From positions 186,001 to 250,000 of the forward strand of contig NZ_SNXB01000005.1 in NCBI RefSeq assembly GCF_004362055.1: DNA of 64,000 nt. The letters are read 5' to 3'. Both the position numbers and the translations under genes were made by a program. This DNA comes from Flavobacterium sp. 245 (GTDB taxonomy: Bacteria; Bacteroidota; Bacteroidia; Flavobacteriales; Flavobacteriaceae). This document shows positions 1-7,554 of this stretch, piece by piece (position 1 is the first letter of the stretch; every line of letters starts with the position of its first letter). The notes under the pieces were generated by a model. It made no database searches and had not been told where the DNA came from. It saw nothing but the letters and a program-made list of their open reading frames with translations.

Positions 1-522
1 AAGTTGCGGCACGTCAATATCTAAAGTATAATCTGTAAACAATGATGAGAAATGGTCGCTCCCAAAAGAATACACAATAAAAAACAATCCAAGGAAAATG
101 GCAGGAATTACAACAAAAGCAATTAGTTTTTTGGCAAAATTATTATGGATTTTTTTCTCTGGAAGCCATTGTTTAAAGATCCAAATACGCCCTAATGAAG
201 CAATTCCGTTTAAGAGAACCAGCGGAAAAATCTGGATGATTTTCAATTTGTTATCCTGAGTTTTAAATTGTAAAAACAATATTGACAACGCCATAGCAAA
301 AAACGAAGGGGCATCGCCGTACCATCCAAAAGCAAGACATGACAAAACTGATGTTATGACTAATATCAAATGTGTTCGTTCAGTAAATCGATCCTGAAAA
401 AAGTAGCAAATAAAACCCGTTAGCACAAGTCCAAAAATAGACCAGTTAAGTCCTGGGTCTTCTCTATAAAAAAGCAGTAAAAAAATAAAACTGCAGACAA
501 AAATAATGTGGTGTTTTTTCAT
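1..522 (-). CDS. DUF4173-like multi-pass membrane protein (3' end beyond left edge)
   Basis: This open frame starts at an ATG at 522 and reads leftward without a stop to the window edge, so only the N-terminal 174 residues are visible. It begins MKKHHIIFVCSFIFLLLFYR and has at least five hydrophobic segments separated by short charged loops, including the pattern WYGDAPSFFAMALS. The composition, length so far and position after a winged-helix regulator fit the DUF4173/DUF4153 membrane proteins of Bacteroidota, whose function is unknown. A 17-nt inverted repeat lies 19 nt upstream, shared with the first gene of the cassette. The family call is from memory of its typical context. Confidence 0.65.
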   Translation of the reverse strand, partial: MKKHHIIFVCSFIFLLLFYREDPGLNWSIFGLVLTGFICYFFQDRFTERTHLILVITSVLSCLAFGWYGDAPSFFAMALSILFLQFKTQDNKLKIIQIFPLVLLNGIASLGRIWIFKQWLPEKKIHNNFAKKLIAFVVIPAIFLGLFFIVYSFGSDHFSSLFTDYTLDIDVPQL

Positions 523-535
523 GATTATTAAATTA

Positions 536-561
536 AAAGTACTTTGTTTTTCAAAGTAATT
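536..561 (-). promoter_or_regulatory. Putative operator/promoter, copy 2 (before DUF4173 gene)
   Basis: ACTTTG, five spacer bases, then CAAAGT form a perfect 6-5-6 inverted repeat at 541-557, inside the wider match AAAAGTACTTTG...CAAAGTAATT. The same dyad occurs at 1500-1516 before the first gene of the cassette. On the minus strand it overlaps a weak -7-like TTACTTTG. I infer a binding site, probably for the winged-helix protein encoded in between. Confidence 0.55.
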
Positions 562-580
562 AAACAAAAAAATAGCGTTA

Positions 581-871
581 TTACGATTTCATTAATTTTT
601 CAAGATAAGAAAGGTGCTCTTTAAACGCCGCGCGGCCTAGCGGTGTTACCTGATAAGATGTTTTGGGCTTTTTGCCAACAAATTCTTTCTTGATCTCGAT
701 ATATTCTGATTTTTCCAATGCAGAAGAATGACTTGCTAAATTACCGTCGGTGATATTCAAAAGCGTTTTCATCTCGGTAAAATCTACCCAGTCGTTAACC
801 ATCAGAACGGACATAATACCCAGTCTGACACGGCTTTCAAAATCTTTATTTAGTTTATCAATGATTCCCAT
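581..871 (-). CDS. Winged-helix transcriptional regulator (MarR/ArsR-like, HTH_34 type)
   Basis: This is a 96-residue single-domain DNA-binding protein. Residues about 14-80 fit a winged helix: helices around RVRLGIMSVLMV and FTEMKTLLNI, a recognition helix around TDGNLASHSSALEKSEYI, then a basic wing (KKEFVGKKPKTSYQVTPLGR). The pattern 'GNLASHLxxLExxGYI' is typical of Bacteroidota regulators that sit beside small membrane proteins. No effector domain is present, so the signal is not evident. The gene starts 4 nt after the upstream membrane-protein gene and is surely co-transcribed with it. It is the obvious candidate to bind the two identical dyads at 541-557 and 1500-1516. Confidence 0.85.
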   Translation of the reverse strand: MGIIDKLNKDFESRVRLGIMSVLMVNDWVDFTEMKTLLNITDGNLASHSSALEKSEYIEIKKEFVGKKPKTSYQVTPLGRAAFKEHLSYLEKLMKS

Positions 872-875
872 TGGG

Positions 876-1490
876 TTATTTGTATTTTTTGAACATCACT
901 AATCCGTATATAATATGCAGGATTCCAAATCCAATGATCCAAAATATCAAACCATAACCTATATAAAAAAGCGAAATACCTCCTAAAATAAGCTCCAAAA
1001 AGCCCAAATATTTTATATCTGAAAATGTATATTTTTCGGCATTTATAACTGCAAGACCGTAAAATATTAAAGTCGATGGCGCCACTAAGCCATAATATCC
1101 GTGATATATTAAAGCCAGACAAAAAAGACCTCCTGAGACTAATGGAACAGCGAGATTAAATAACATATTTTTTGTTGCCGATGTCCAAATTGGCAAATTG
1201 TATTTTCGGCTTTTTCTAATAGTAAAAAAGGCTCCAAATACGAAAGCGCAAACTAAAATTATAACACCAGTTAAAAATAAATGAGAAACCAGATTACCAG
1301 ATAATAAAATATGATCATCAGTAAAATATTCAATACCATTTATTTTAAAAAGCTGGTAAACATACAAACCCCCAATTAGGGCCGAAAGTCCAGCAAAGAC
1401 TCCCGAAAGTCCGCTTAAGGATATAAATCTTGAAGAACGCTCCATCATGGAACGAATATGTGCTAAATCTTCTTGGTGTTTCTGATTCAT
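876..1490 (-). CDS. Six-helix integral membrane protein of regulator cassette
   Basis: 204 residues. A hydrophilic N-terminus (MNQKHQEDLAHIRSMMERSS) is followed by about six hydrophobic segments: LSGLSGVFAGLSALIGGLYV, a second around 65-88, two near 108-150, and two at the C-terminus. I recognise no catalytic motif. In other flavobacteria a protein of this type heads the regulator-DUF4173 cassette. Its promoter overlaps the first copy of the inverted repeat, so the operon is probably autoregulated. The function is unknown. Confidence 0.75.
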   Translation of the reverse strand: MNQKHQEDLAHIRSMMERSSRFISLSGLSGVFAGLSALIGGLYVYQLFKINGIEYFTDDHILLSGNLVSHLFLTGVIILVCAFVFGAFFTIRKSRKYNLPIWTSATKNMLFNLAVPLVSGGLFCLALIYHGYYGLVAPSTLIFYGLAVINAEKYTFSDIKYLGFLELILGGISLFYIGYGLIFWIIGFGILHIIYGLVMFKKYK

Positions 1491-1494
1491 AATT

Positions 1495-1519
1495 AAAGTA
1501 CTTTGCAGTACAAAGTTAT
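1495..1519 (-). promoter_or_regulatory. Putative operator overlapping promoter, copy 1
   Basis: AAAGTACTTTG CAGTA CAAAGTTAT contains the perfect ACTTTG/CAAAGT dyad at 1500-1516. Read on the minus strand it supplies TAACTTTG (1511-1518), a full match to the Bacteroidota -7 box TAnnTTTG, about 20 nt before the ATG at 1490. A repressor bound here would directly block the promoter. It is the first of two copies; the other is at 541-557. Confidence 0.65.
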
Positions 1520-1618
1520 ATTTTATTTTGAAATGACAAGGGAAATAATATGTTTTTTTTTCGAATCAACCACACATCTATTAAAAAAGCATCTTAGTAA
1601 CATTTATTGTTTCGATCA

Positions 1619-1775
1619 GCTCCAGCGGAGCAATATATTTATAGTCTTTTACAAGTAGCCAAATCAAAAGCTCCGGAAGAGCGATATACTCTAATTACAA
1701 TTCTAAAGATGCCACTCCAACGGAGCTCTGTAAAAATAAAATTCATAATACAATAAATATGTCTTCCCTCAGGGA
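1619..1775 (+). repeat. Array of four short palindromes (~50-nt spacing), copy A
   Basis: Four short dyads are centred near 1625 (GCTCCAGCGGAGC), 1676 (GCTCCGGAAGAGC, imperfect), 1720 (CTCCAACGGAG) and 1770 (TCCCTCAGGGA). The centres are 51, 44 and 50 nt apart. All share a CTCC...GGAG-like or CCC...GGG-like core, with AT-rich spacers that contain recurring ATAT tracts. The array leads straight into the 111-nt structured element at 1797-1907. The same arrangement, inverted, exists at 45747-45923. No coding potential is apparent. Confidence 0.6.
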
Positions 1776-1796
1776 CTTTATTTTTAACGGTGAGCT

Positions 1797-1907
1797 GCGT
1801 GAGGGATAGAAATAAGCTACCGAAGTAGCATGGATAGCCCGACCGTATTTGCGAAAGGCGCACATAGGCGGTATTTTAAGTAGCGCCTTTTGTAAATACG
1901 GTCACGC
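1797..1907 (+). repeat. 111-nt structured element A (conserved 5' module + variable-stem hairpin)
   Basis: The element opens GCGTGAGGGATAG and closes CACGC, whose ends pair (GCGTG/CACGC). A conserved module contains the hairpin GCTAC-CGAA-GTAGC (1816-1829) and ends AGCCCGAC. A 20-bp hairpin follows: arms 1842-1861 and 1883-1902, 18 of 20 positions complementary, with a 21-nt loop. Copy B on the opposite strand at 45605-45715 has the same total length and loop length and about 40 of 46 identities in the 5' module, but an unrelated stem sequence. I infer a structured RNA or terminator-like mobile repeat. Confidence 0.65.
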
Positions 1908-1918
1908 CCAAACTATTA

Positions 1919-1945
1919 AAATATAAAACCTGCTCAAACGAACAG
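1919..1945 (-). terminator. Rho-independent terminator of corA
   Basis: On the minus strand, CTGTTC GTTT GAGCAG is a 6-bp stem with one G-U pair followed by GTTTTATATTTT. It lies 30 nt past the corA stop codon. Confidence 0.6.
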
Positions 1946-1974
1946 ACCTTGTAATATTGCTATTTATATTTTGA

Positions 1975-2901
1975 TTAAAACCATCTTCTTCTTTTGAACA
2001 AGAACACTCCAAAAGCAGATAATACGACAGAAACTAAAAGCAAAATCCAGATTCCGTATTTGCTTTCTTCCAAACCGTTTGGCACGTTCATTCCGTACAA
2101 ACTGGCAATTAGGGTTGGAATCATCAAGATGATCGAAATTGAAGTCATCTGTTTCATTATATTATTCATATTATTTGAAATTACCGAAGCATAAGCGTCC
2201 ATCATTCCAGTTAAAATATTACTGTAAATATTGGCTGTATCCTGCGCTTGGCTTAATTCAATTTCAACATCTTCTAATAAATCTGAATCGTAATCAGCTT
2301 TGTATGCTTTTAAATTTTTTATACGCTGAAATAATACGTCATTTGCCTTTAATGAGGTGATAAAGAAAACCAAACATTTTTCGATTTGAAGCAAGGCTTG
2401 CAATTCTTCGTTTTTGATTGATTTTTCTAAATTATCTTCAGCAAGTTTAATTTTTTGATTGACTTGTTTCAGGTATTTTAAATACCAAACGCTTGAAGAA
2501 AGAAGCAATCTCAAAACCCAATCGAAATTATCCTTAACTTGAATGTTTTTACGTCGCGAATACAACATAAAATCATATATAATTTCTGTTTTGTAAAAGG
2601 TAATAGTTACACAAACATCGCCTTTAAAAATTACTCCTAACGGAATGGTTTGAAAAGGGAGCTTAATGTCGTTACTTTTTATAGGAACACGCATTATAAT
2701 CAAAGTCCAGCCGTCTTCAATTTCTATACGGGGTCTTTCATCAATATCCTCGATATCATTGTAGAATGCTTCGGGAATTTGAAGTTCTTCCAGTAAATAT
2801 TTTTTTTCTGCTTCTGTTGGAGATTCAATACTAATCCAGCAATTTGGAGTCCATTGTTGGATTTCTACCAATCCGTTGTTGTTTGTGTAAAGGGCTTTCA
2901 T
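1975..2901 (-). CDS. corA: CorA family magnesium/divalent cation transporter
   Basis: 308 residues, the normal size for CorA. A large soluble N-terminal domain (1-245) is followed by two C-terminal membrane helices. The signature YGMN is at 269-272 at the end of the first helix, followed by the short periplasmic loop VPNGLEESKYG, a second helix and a positively charged tail (KRRRWF). CorA pentamers carry Mg2+, and sometimes Co2+ or Ni2+, across the inner membrane; the GMN motif forms the selectivity filter. The gene stands alone: a promoter box TACTTTTG is at 3014-3021, giving a leader of over 100 nt, and a terminator follows the stop. I saw no M-box-like leader, though the long leader leaves room for regulation. 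Confidence 0.93.
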   Translation of the reverse strand: MKALYTNNNGLVEIQQWTPNCWISIESPTEAEKKYLLEELQIPEAFYNDIEDIDERPRIEIEDGWTLIIMRVPIKSNDIKLPFQTIPLGVIFKGDVCVTITFYKTEIIYDFMLYSRRKNIQVKDNFDWVLRLLLSSSVWYLKYLKQVNQKIKLAEDNLEKSIKNEELQALLQIEKCLVFFITSLKANDVLFQRIKNLKAYKADYDSDLLEDVEIELSQAQDTANIYSNILTGMMDAYASVISNNMNNIMKQMTSISIILMIPTLIASLYGMNVPNGLEESKYGIWILLLVSVVLSAFGVFLFKRRRWF

Positions 2902-3013
2902 TTCAAAATACAGGTTTTTACTGCAGCATTTTGAAATTTCAAAAGCTGCTTTTAATTAAATACTAACGAATAATAATCGTCCATTTGGAGAAGTGTTATT
3001 TTTTAAAGTGCTG

Positions 3014-3021
3014 CAAAAGTA
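3014..3021 (-). promoter_or_regulatory. -7 promoter box (TACTTTTG) upstream of corA
   Basis: This is an exact TAnnTTTG match on the minus strand, about 113 nt before the corA ATG, and implies a long 5' leader. No better match lies closer to the gene. Confidence 0.45.
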
Positions 3022-3080
3022 TCCTTTATTTTTAAGAACCAAAAGTTTAAACTATTAATTAAATATTAAAATGGTTTTTA

Positions 3081-3228
3081 AACACATAGAAACATAGCTA
3101 TTACAATTGTGAAAAAGTCGCTTCGCTTTTTTTAAACAAACATAGTGGGAGTTAACAACTATGTAAGAGAAATCTGTTTCTCTTTTACATTCTTTTTTTA
3201 GAACCTAAATCCTATGTTTCTATGTGTT
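3081..3228. repeat. Intergenic inverted repeat, 'AACACATAGAAACATAG' family
   Basis: A perfect 17-bp inverted repeat has arms at 3081-3097 and 3212-3228. The 114-nt interior holds further nested hairpins, for example AGAGAAA-TCT-GTTTCTCT near 3168-3186 and an AAAAAG/CTTTTT dyad near 3112-3130. It fills most of the 400-nt gap between corA and folD and encodes nothing convincing. Arms of this phrase type are recalled from other flavobacterial intergenic regions. Confidence 0.7.
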
Positions 3229-3250
3229 AGAAAAATTTCAGCGGAGTAGT

Positions 3251-3280
3251 AAAAAAAAAGCCTGCTCAAAATGAACAGGC
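3251..3280 (-). terminator. Rho-independent terminator of folD
   Basis: The minus strand reads GCCTGTTC ATTTT GAGCAGGC followed by a run of nine T. It is an 8-bp stem with one G-U pair, 25 nt past the folD stop. Confidence 0.9.
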
Positions 3281-3305
3281 TTTTGTAAATATAATTGTAC
3301 GCAAG

Positions 3306-4193
3306 TTATTTATTTCTTGCGCTTCTCATTTTACGAGCTAAAAGCGTATTTTTAAGCAACATTGCAATTGTCATTGGTCCTACTCCACCTGGAACTGGTG
3401 TAATAAATGCTGCTTTTTTGCTTACACCATCAAAATCTACGTCACCTTTAATAACGTATCCTTTTGCGTTTGATGCATCATCTACACGAGTAATTCCAAC
3501 ATCTATAATCGTTACTCCCTCTTTTACCATATCAGCTTTTAAAAATTCAGGAACTCCTAAAGCTGTAATGATAATATCAGCGTTTTTAGTGAATTCTGCT
3601 AAATTTTTAGTACGACTGTGCGTCAATGTCACTGTAGAGTCTCCTGGATTTCCTTTACGGCTCATTAAAATACTCATTGGACGTCCAACAATATGACTTC
3701 TTCCAATTACAACGGTATGTTTCCCTGAAGTTTCAACTTTATAGCGCTCTAACAATTCCATAATTCCGAATGGTGTTGCTGGAATGAAACTTTCCATTTC
3801 AAGGGCCATTCTACCAAAGTTTGTTGGATGAAAACCATCAACATCTTTATCAGGATCAATCGCTAGTAAGATTTTTTGCTCGTCGATATGTTTTGGCAAA
3901 GGCAACTGAACGATATAACCATCTAGATTATCATCTTCATTTAACTCTTTAATTTTAGCAAGCAGTTCGTCTTCGGTAATGGTTTCCGGCAGACTTACCA
4001 AAGTTGAATCAAATCCAATTTCCTGACATGATTTTACTTTACTTCCTACGTAAGTTAAACTTGCTCCGTTATTCCCTACTAAAACCGCTGCTAAATGAGG
4101 TACTTTTCCTCCTGCCGCTTTTATAGCTTGAACTTCGATTGCAATTTCGTTTTTAATGTCGTTAGATGTTTTTTTACCGTCTAGTAGTTGCAT
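3306..4193 (-). CDS. folD: Bifunctional methylenetetrahydrofolate dehydrogenase / methenyltetrahydrofolate cyclohydrolase
   Basis: 295 residues, standard FolD length. FolD interconverts 5,10-methylene-THF, 5,10-methenyl-THF and 10-formyl-THF with NADP+ in the cytoplasm and so feeds purine and formyl-Met synthesis. Visible hallmarks are YVGSK (48-52) with the catalytic Lys52, QLPLPKHID (96-104), the Rossmann dinucleotide-binding GRSHIVGRP (164-172), and the C-terminal signature [10 protein letters not shown] (266-275). The ATG at 4193 is the natural start. The gene lies downstream of ffh in the same direction, separated by a 128-nt gap filled with heptamer repeats, so the two may be independent units. 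Confidence 0.97.
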   Translation of the reverse strand: MQLLDGKKTSNDIKNEIAIEVQAIKAAGGKVPHLAAVLVGNNGASLTYVGSKVKSCQEIGFDSTLVSLPETITEDELLAKIKELNEDDNLDGYIVQLPLPKHIDEQKILLAIDPDKDVDGFHPTNFGRMALEMESFIPATPFGIMELLERYKVETSGKHTVVIGRSHIVGRPMSILMSRKGNPGDSTVTLTHSRTKNLAEFTKNADIIITALGVPEFLKADMVKEGVTIIDVGITRVDDASNAKGYVIKGDVDFDGVSKKAAFITPVPGGVGPMTIAMLLKNTLLARKMRSARNK

Positions 4194-4206
4194 TGTGTTT
4201 TGTTAT

Positions 4207-4315
4207 TTTTGTTTCAGGTTTAAAGTTTCAAGTTAAACGAAACTCGTATTTATTATATTAAAAAAAGTTTCAAATTTCTGTTTCAAAACCTGAAACCTGA
4301 AACTTGAAACTTTTA
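4207..4315. repeat. Degenerate heptamer repeat (GAAACCT/GAAACTT family)
   Basis: The ffh-folD gap is built from variants of the 7-mer GAAACCT or GAAACTT on one side (4286-4313) and their complements AGGTTTC or AAGTTTC on the other (4211-4234, 4268-4284), so the strand can fold back on itself. The same word forms a perfect 27-bp inverted repeat at 37522-37652. Confidence 0.65.
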
Positions 4316-4321
4316 ATTTTA

Positions 4322-5674
4322 TTATCTCGGCATTCCGCCTGGCATTCCTTTCATGCCTCCCATCATTTTCATCAGGTTTTTTCCGCCCGGACCTTGCATC
4401 ATCTTCATCATTTTGCTCATTTGGTCAAACTGCTTCATTAACTGATTTACTTGCTCGACTTTAGTTCCGGAACCTTTCGCGATTCTGGCTTTTCGTTTTA
4501 CGTCGATTATGGCAGGTTTGCTTCTTTCAATTGGCGTCATCGAGTGAATGATGGCTTCGATATGTTTGAAAGCATCATCTTCAATTTCTACATCTTTCAT
4601 GGCTTTTGAAGCTCCTGGTATCATTCCAACCAAGTCTTTCATATTACCCATTTTTTTAACTTGCTGAATCTGCGTTAAGAAATCATCGAAACCAAATTCG
4701 TTTTTAGCGATTTTCTTTTGAAGTTTTCTAGCTTCTTCTTCATCAAATTGTTCTTGAGCTCTTTCTACAAGAGACACAACGTCTCCCATTCCTAAGATAC
4801 GCTCTGCCATACGTTCTGGATAGAAAACATCAATTGCTTCCATTTTTTCTCCAGTACCTACAAATTTGATTGGTTTGTTTACAATCGATTTGATCGAAAG
4901 TGCAGCTCCACCACGAGTATCACCATCTAATTTCGTTAAAATAACTCCATCAAAGTTTAAGATATCGTTGAAAGCTTTTGCTGTGTTTACAGCATCTTGT
5001 CCTGTCATCGAATCGACAACGAATAAAGTTTCTTGTGGCTGAATTGCTTTGTGAACACGTGCAATTTCGTCCATCATTTCCTGATCTACTGCAAGACGTC
5101 CGGCTGTATCGACAATTACAACATTGAAACCGTTTGCTTTTGCATGTTTGATTGCATTTTGAGCAATTTCAACAGGATTTTTGTTTTCTGGCTCTGAGTA
5201 AACCTCAACACCTATTTGATCTCCCACAACATGCAACTGATTGATCGCCGCTGGACGGTAGATATCACACGCTACAAGAAGTGGTTTTTTATTTTTCTTA
5301 GTCTTTAAAAAGTTGGCTAATTTTCCTGAGAAAGTAGTTTTACCAGAACCTTGAAGTCCTGACATCAAAATAACAGTTGGATTTCCTGATAAGTTAACAC
5401 CAGCAACATCCCCACCCATTAATTCTGTCAACTCATCTTTTACCAGTTTTACTAATAATTGTCCTGGCTGTAATGTTGTAAGTACGTCCTGACCAATTGC
5501 TTTGTCTTTTACTCTAGCTGTAAAATCTTTAGCAATTTTAAAGTTAACATCGGCATCAAGTAATGCACGACGAACTTCTTTTAAAGTATCGGCAACGTTT
5601 ACTTCTGTAATTTTACCGTGCCCTTTTAATATATGGAACGCTTTATCTAACTTATCGCTTAAATTATCAAACAT
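4322..5674 (-). CDS. ffh: Signal recognition particle protein Ffh (SRP54)
   Basis: 450 residues. This is the GTPase that binds 4.5S RNA and signal sequences and delivers ribosomes to FtsY at the inner membrane. An N-terminal helical bundle (1-85) is followed by the G domain: P-loop GLQGSGKT (106-113), DTAGR (188-192) and TKLDGDTRGG (246-255). A C-terminal M domain (about 300-450) ends in a Met/Gly-rich tail (QMSKMMKMMQG, then GGMKGMPGGMPR), which forms the signal-sequence groove. A perfect promoter box TATCTTTG is at 5697-5704, 22 nt before the ATG. It appears to be transcribed alone or through to folD. Confidence 0.98.
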   Translation of the reverse strand: MFDNLSDKLDKAFHILKGHGKITEVNVADTLKEVRRALLDADVNFKIAKDFTARVKDKAIGQDVLTTLQPGQLLVKLVKDELTELMGGDVAGVNLSGNPTVILMSGLQGSGKTTFSGKLANFLKTKKNKKPLLVACDIYRPAAINQLHVVGDQIGVEVYSEPENKNPVEIAQNAIKHAKANGFNVVIVDTAGRLAVDQEMMDEIARVHKAIQPQETLFVVDSMTGQDAVNTAKAFNDILNFDGVILTKLDGDTRGGAALSIKSIVNKPIKFVGTGEKMEAIDVFYPERMAERILGMGDVVSLVERAQEQFDEEEARKLQKKIAKNEFGFDDFLTQIQQVKKMGNMKDLVGMIPGASKAMKDVEIEDDAFKHIEAIIHSMTPIERSKPAIIDVKRKARIAKGSGTKVEQVNQLMKQFDQMSKMMKMMQGPGGKNLMKMMGGMKGMPGGMPR

Positions 5675-5696
5675 ATTATTTTCTTTATTTGAAGTG

Positions 5697-5704
5697 CAAA
5701 GATA
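5697..5704 (-). promoter_or_regulatory. -7 promoter box (TATCTTTG) of ffh
   Basis: This is an exact TAnnTTTG match on the minus strand, ending 22 nt before the ffh ATG, the usual short-leader spacing in this genome. Confidence 0.6.
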
Positions 5705-5794
5705 ATCTAATTAGATATTTCAGGCAATTTTTATTTAGCTGCATTTAACCGCAAAGTGCGCAAGGTTTTACACAAAGTTCACTTTGTCATTTTG

Positions 5795-5855
5795 CTCGCA
5801 AAGTCGCGAAGTCGCAAAGAATAAAAAAAACTTTGCGACTTCGCGACTTTGCGAG
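5795..5855. repeat. Perfect 25-bp inverted repeat, 'CGCAAAGTCGC' family
   Basis: Arms at 5795-5819 and 5831-5855 are perfectly complementary over 25 bp with an 11-nt A-rich loop. They are made of the iterated word GCAAAGTCGC. A looser half-copy (accgcaaagtgcgcaagg) precedes at 5748-5765. The repeat sits 15 nt past the MBOAT stop codon. No T-tract follows the stem on the minus strand, so it is not a canonical terminator. Confidence 0.75.
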
Positions 5856-5870
5856 ATTAATTACTTCAAC

Positions 5871-7553
5871 TTAGAATTGAAAATATATGAACGGCTGCGA
5901 ACCAGCAACTGCGGTTGCATAAACGATCCAGTAAACGAACCCAAGAATTATTGCTTTTACTAATATTGGCGTTTTATCGAAAACAGATTTCATTCCGTTT
6001 GTGAAAGCTTCTGGCAAGAAATGCCAAACATAACCGAATAACATTAATCCAAATACATTCTTGTAACCAATAACAATTGTTTTCCAAAGTTCTGGTTCGA
6101 ATGTTAATTGCCCAATATTATTAATTACCTGCAAAGCCGTTTCAAAATCTCTGGCTCGGAAAAAGATCCAGCAGAAAACCACAAAATGGAATGTAATTAC
6201 GATTGAAAAAAATCTCCAAAGGAAATTAGGGCTTTTATCTTTTTTGGAAGGAAAAATCTCCACGAAAATTTTATGAATTGCCAAAGCTAATCCGTGCAAA
6301 GCGCCCCAAACAATGAACTGTGCTCCCGCTCCGTGCCACAATCCGCCAAGAAGCATTGTGGTGAATAAATTCAAATTGGTTACCAAAGTTTGTTTCTTTT
6401 TGCTGGAAAGCAAAAAAGACAAACAAAAAAGCACTATTGAAACTGATGCAACAATTAGCGGAATTATACTGGTATTGTAGCTTGTGATTCCCCAAACCAA
6501 TAATCCGAAGAAAAACAAACTCGGGAATAAATAGCCGGCGAAAGATCCTTCACGGTTTCCTCCCATAGAAATATACAAGAAGTCTTTCAACCAAGTTGAT
6601 AATGAAATATGCCATCTTCTCCAAAAATCTGTAATCGAAGTTGATTTATATGGCGTTCTAAAGTTGACAGGCAATTTGAATCCAAGCAATAAAGCAATTC
6701 CGATTGCCATATCTGAATATCCTGAGAAATCACAATAAATCTGAATTGCATATCCGTAAGAAGCCATCAAATTCTCAAAAGAAGTGTAACTCATTGGCGT
6801 ATCAAAAACACGATCGACAAAGTTTACTGAAATATAATTTGAGATTACGGTTTTCTTAATCAATCCACCAATAATCAAAAATAATGCATTGTTTACATCT
6901 TGTCTCGACAGATTTAATTTTTGATAAATCTGCGGAAGAAAATCTTTTGCACGTACGATTGGACCAGCAACTAACTGCGGGAAAAACGAAACGAAAAATA
7001 AATATTCGATGTAATTTTTGGTTGGCTTAATTTCTTCACGATAAATTTCAATAATATAACTCATCGACTGAAAAGTATAAAACGAAATTCCGACCGGAAG
7101 AAAAATATCATGAAGCGCATAATTGCCATGAAACATATCATTGAATGTCACAATCATGAAGTTCATATACTTGAAATAACCAAGCAATCCTAAATTCAAG
7201 ATTACACTAATTATAAGATATACTTTCTTAGTGCTGTCTTTTGTCGCTCTAAAAATAATCTGGCTCAATCCGTAATCAACAACAGATGAAAGCAATAAAA
7301 GCAAAAAGTAAACACCGCTTGACTTATAATAAAAGAAAAGCGAGAAGAGAATAACATAAGTCAATCTCAAATAAAATGTTTTGCGTAAAAAAGCATACAC
7401 AAAATAAAAAACCAGAAATAATCCTAGGAATAAACCCGTATTAAATAATAATTTTTCGTCTGGATTATAAATAAACCAGCTTTTAACTTGTTCTATTGTA
7501 ATTGCACCAAAATTTTGGATGAACCAATCATTAATGCTATCTATTGTTATCAA
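5871..7553 (-). CDS. MBOAT family membrane O-acyltransferase (AlgI/DltB-like)
   Basis: 560 residues with about 12 membrane segments. MBOAT proteins such as AlgI, DltB and PatA pass acyl groups from the cytoplasm to extracytoplasmic glycans. Motifs include DFSGYSDMAIG (275-285), NFRTPYKSTSITDFWRRWHISLS (298-319, with His315), YISMGGNREG (327-336) and the catalytic region LLGGLWHGAGAQF with His407, followed by ALHG (His420). An extra stretch of about 55 residues with two hydrophobic segments (341-395) separates GGNREG from the catalytic loop; these are usually close together. The start is a TTG one base after the stop of the SGNH-LysM gene, because no ATG exists before residue 130. It is the last gene of a three-gene operon and probably the acetyl exporter for the two SGNH enzymes. 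Confidence 0.9.
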   Translation of the reverse strand: MITIDSINDWFIQNFGAITIEQVKSWFIYNPDEKLLFNTGLFLGLFLVFYFVYAFLRKTFYLRLTYVILFSLFFYYKSSGVYFLLLLLSSVVDYGLSQIIFRATKDSTKKVYLIISVILNLGLLGYFKYMNFMIVTFNDMFHGNYALHDIFLPVGISFYTFQSMSYIIEIYREEIKPTKNYIEYLFFVSFFPQLVAGPIVRAKDFLPQIYQKLNLSRQDVNNALFLIIGGLIKKTVISNYISVNFVDRVFDTPMSYTSFENLMASYGYAIQIYCDFSGYSDMAIGIALLLGFKLPVNFRTPYKSTSITDFWRRWHISLSTWLKDFLYISMGGNREGSFAGYLFPSLFFFGLLVWGITSYNTSIIPLIVASVSIVLFCLSFLLSSKKKQTLVTNLNLFTTMLLGGLWHGAGAQFIVWGALHGLALAIHKIFVEIFPSKKDKSPNFLWRFFSIVITFHFVVFCWIFFRARDFETALQVINNIGQLTFEPELWKTIVIGYKNVFGLMLFGYVWHFLPEAFTNGMKSVFDKTPILVKAIILGFVYWIVYATAVAGSQPFIYFQF

Positions 7554-7554
7554 T

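Noticed and set aside
850..1122. Open frame antisense-shifted to the 204-aa membrane protein
   Set aside because: It is a shadow of a gene with convincing hydrophobic pattern and start; it shows no protein-like features of its own.
1619..1775. Possible CRISPR array, because of evenly spaced palindromes (also at 45747-45923)
   Set aside because: The palindromes are only 11-16 nt and differ from each other in sequence. Spacers are not uniform and no cas gene is present.
1639..1863. A 74-codon open frame on the minus strand
   Set aside because: It runs straight through the palindrome array and the structured element, has no family resemblance, and is best explained as chance.
3295..3696. Open frame opposite folD
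   Set aside because: It lies wholly within the folD coding region, which has all family motifs, so it is antisense noise.
5795..5855. Rho-independent terminator of the MBOAT operon
   Set aside because: The stem is strong, but no T-run follows on the minus strand and the composition matches a repeat family, so it is listed as a repeat.
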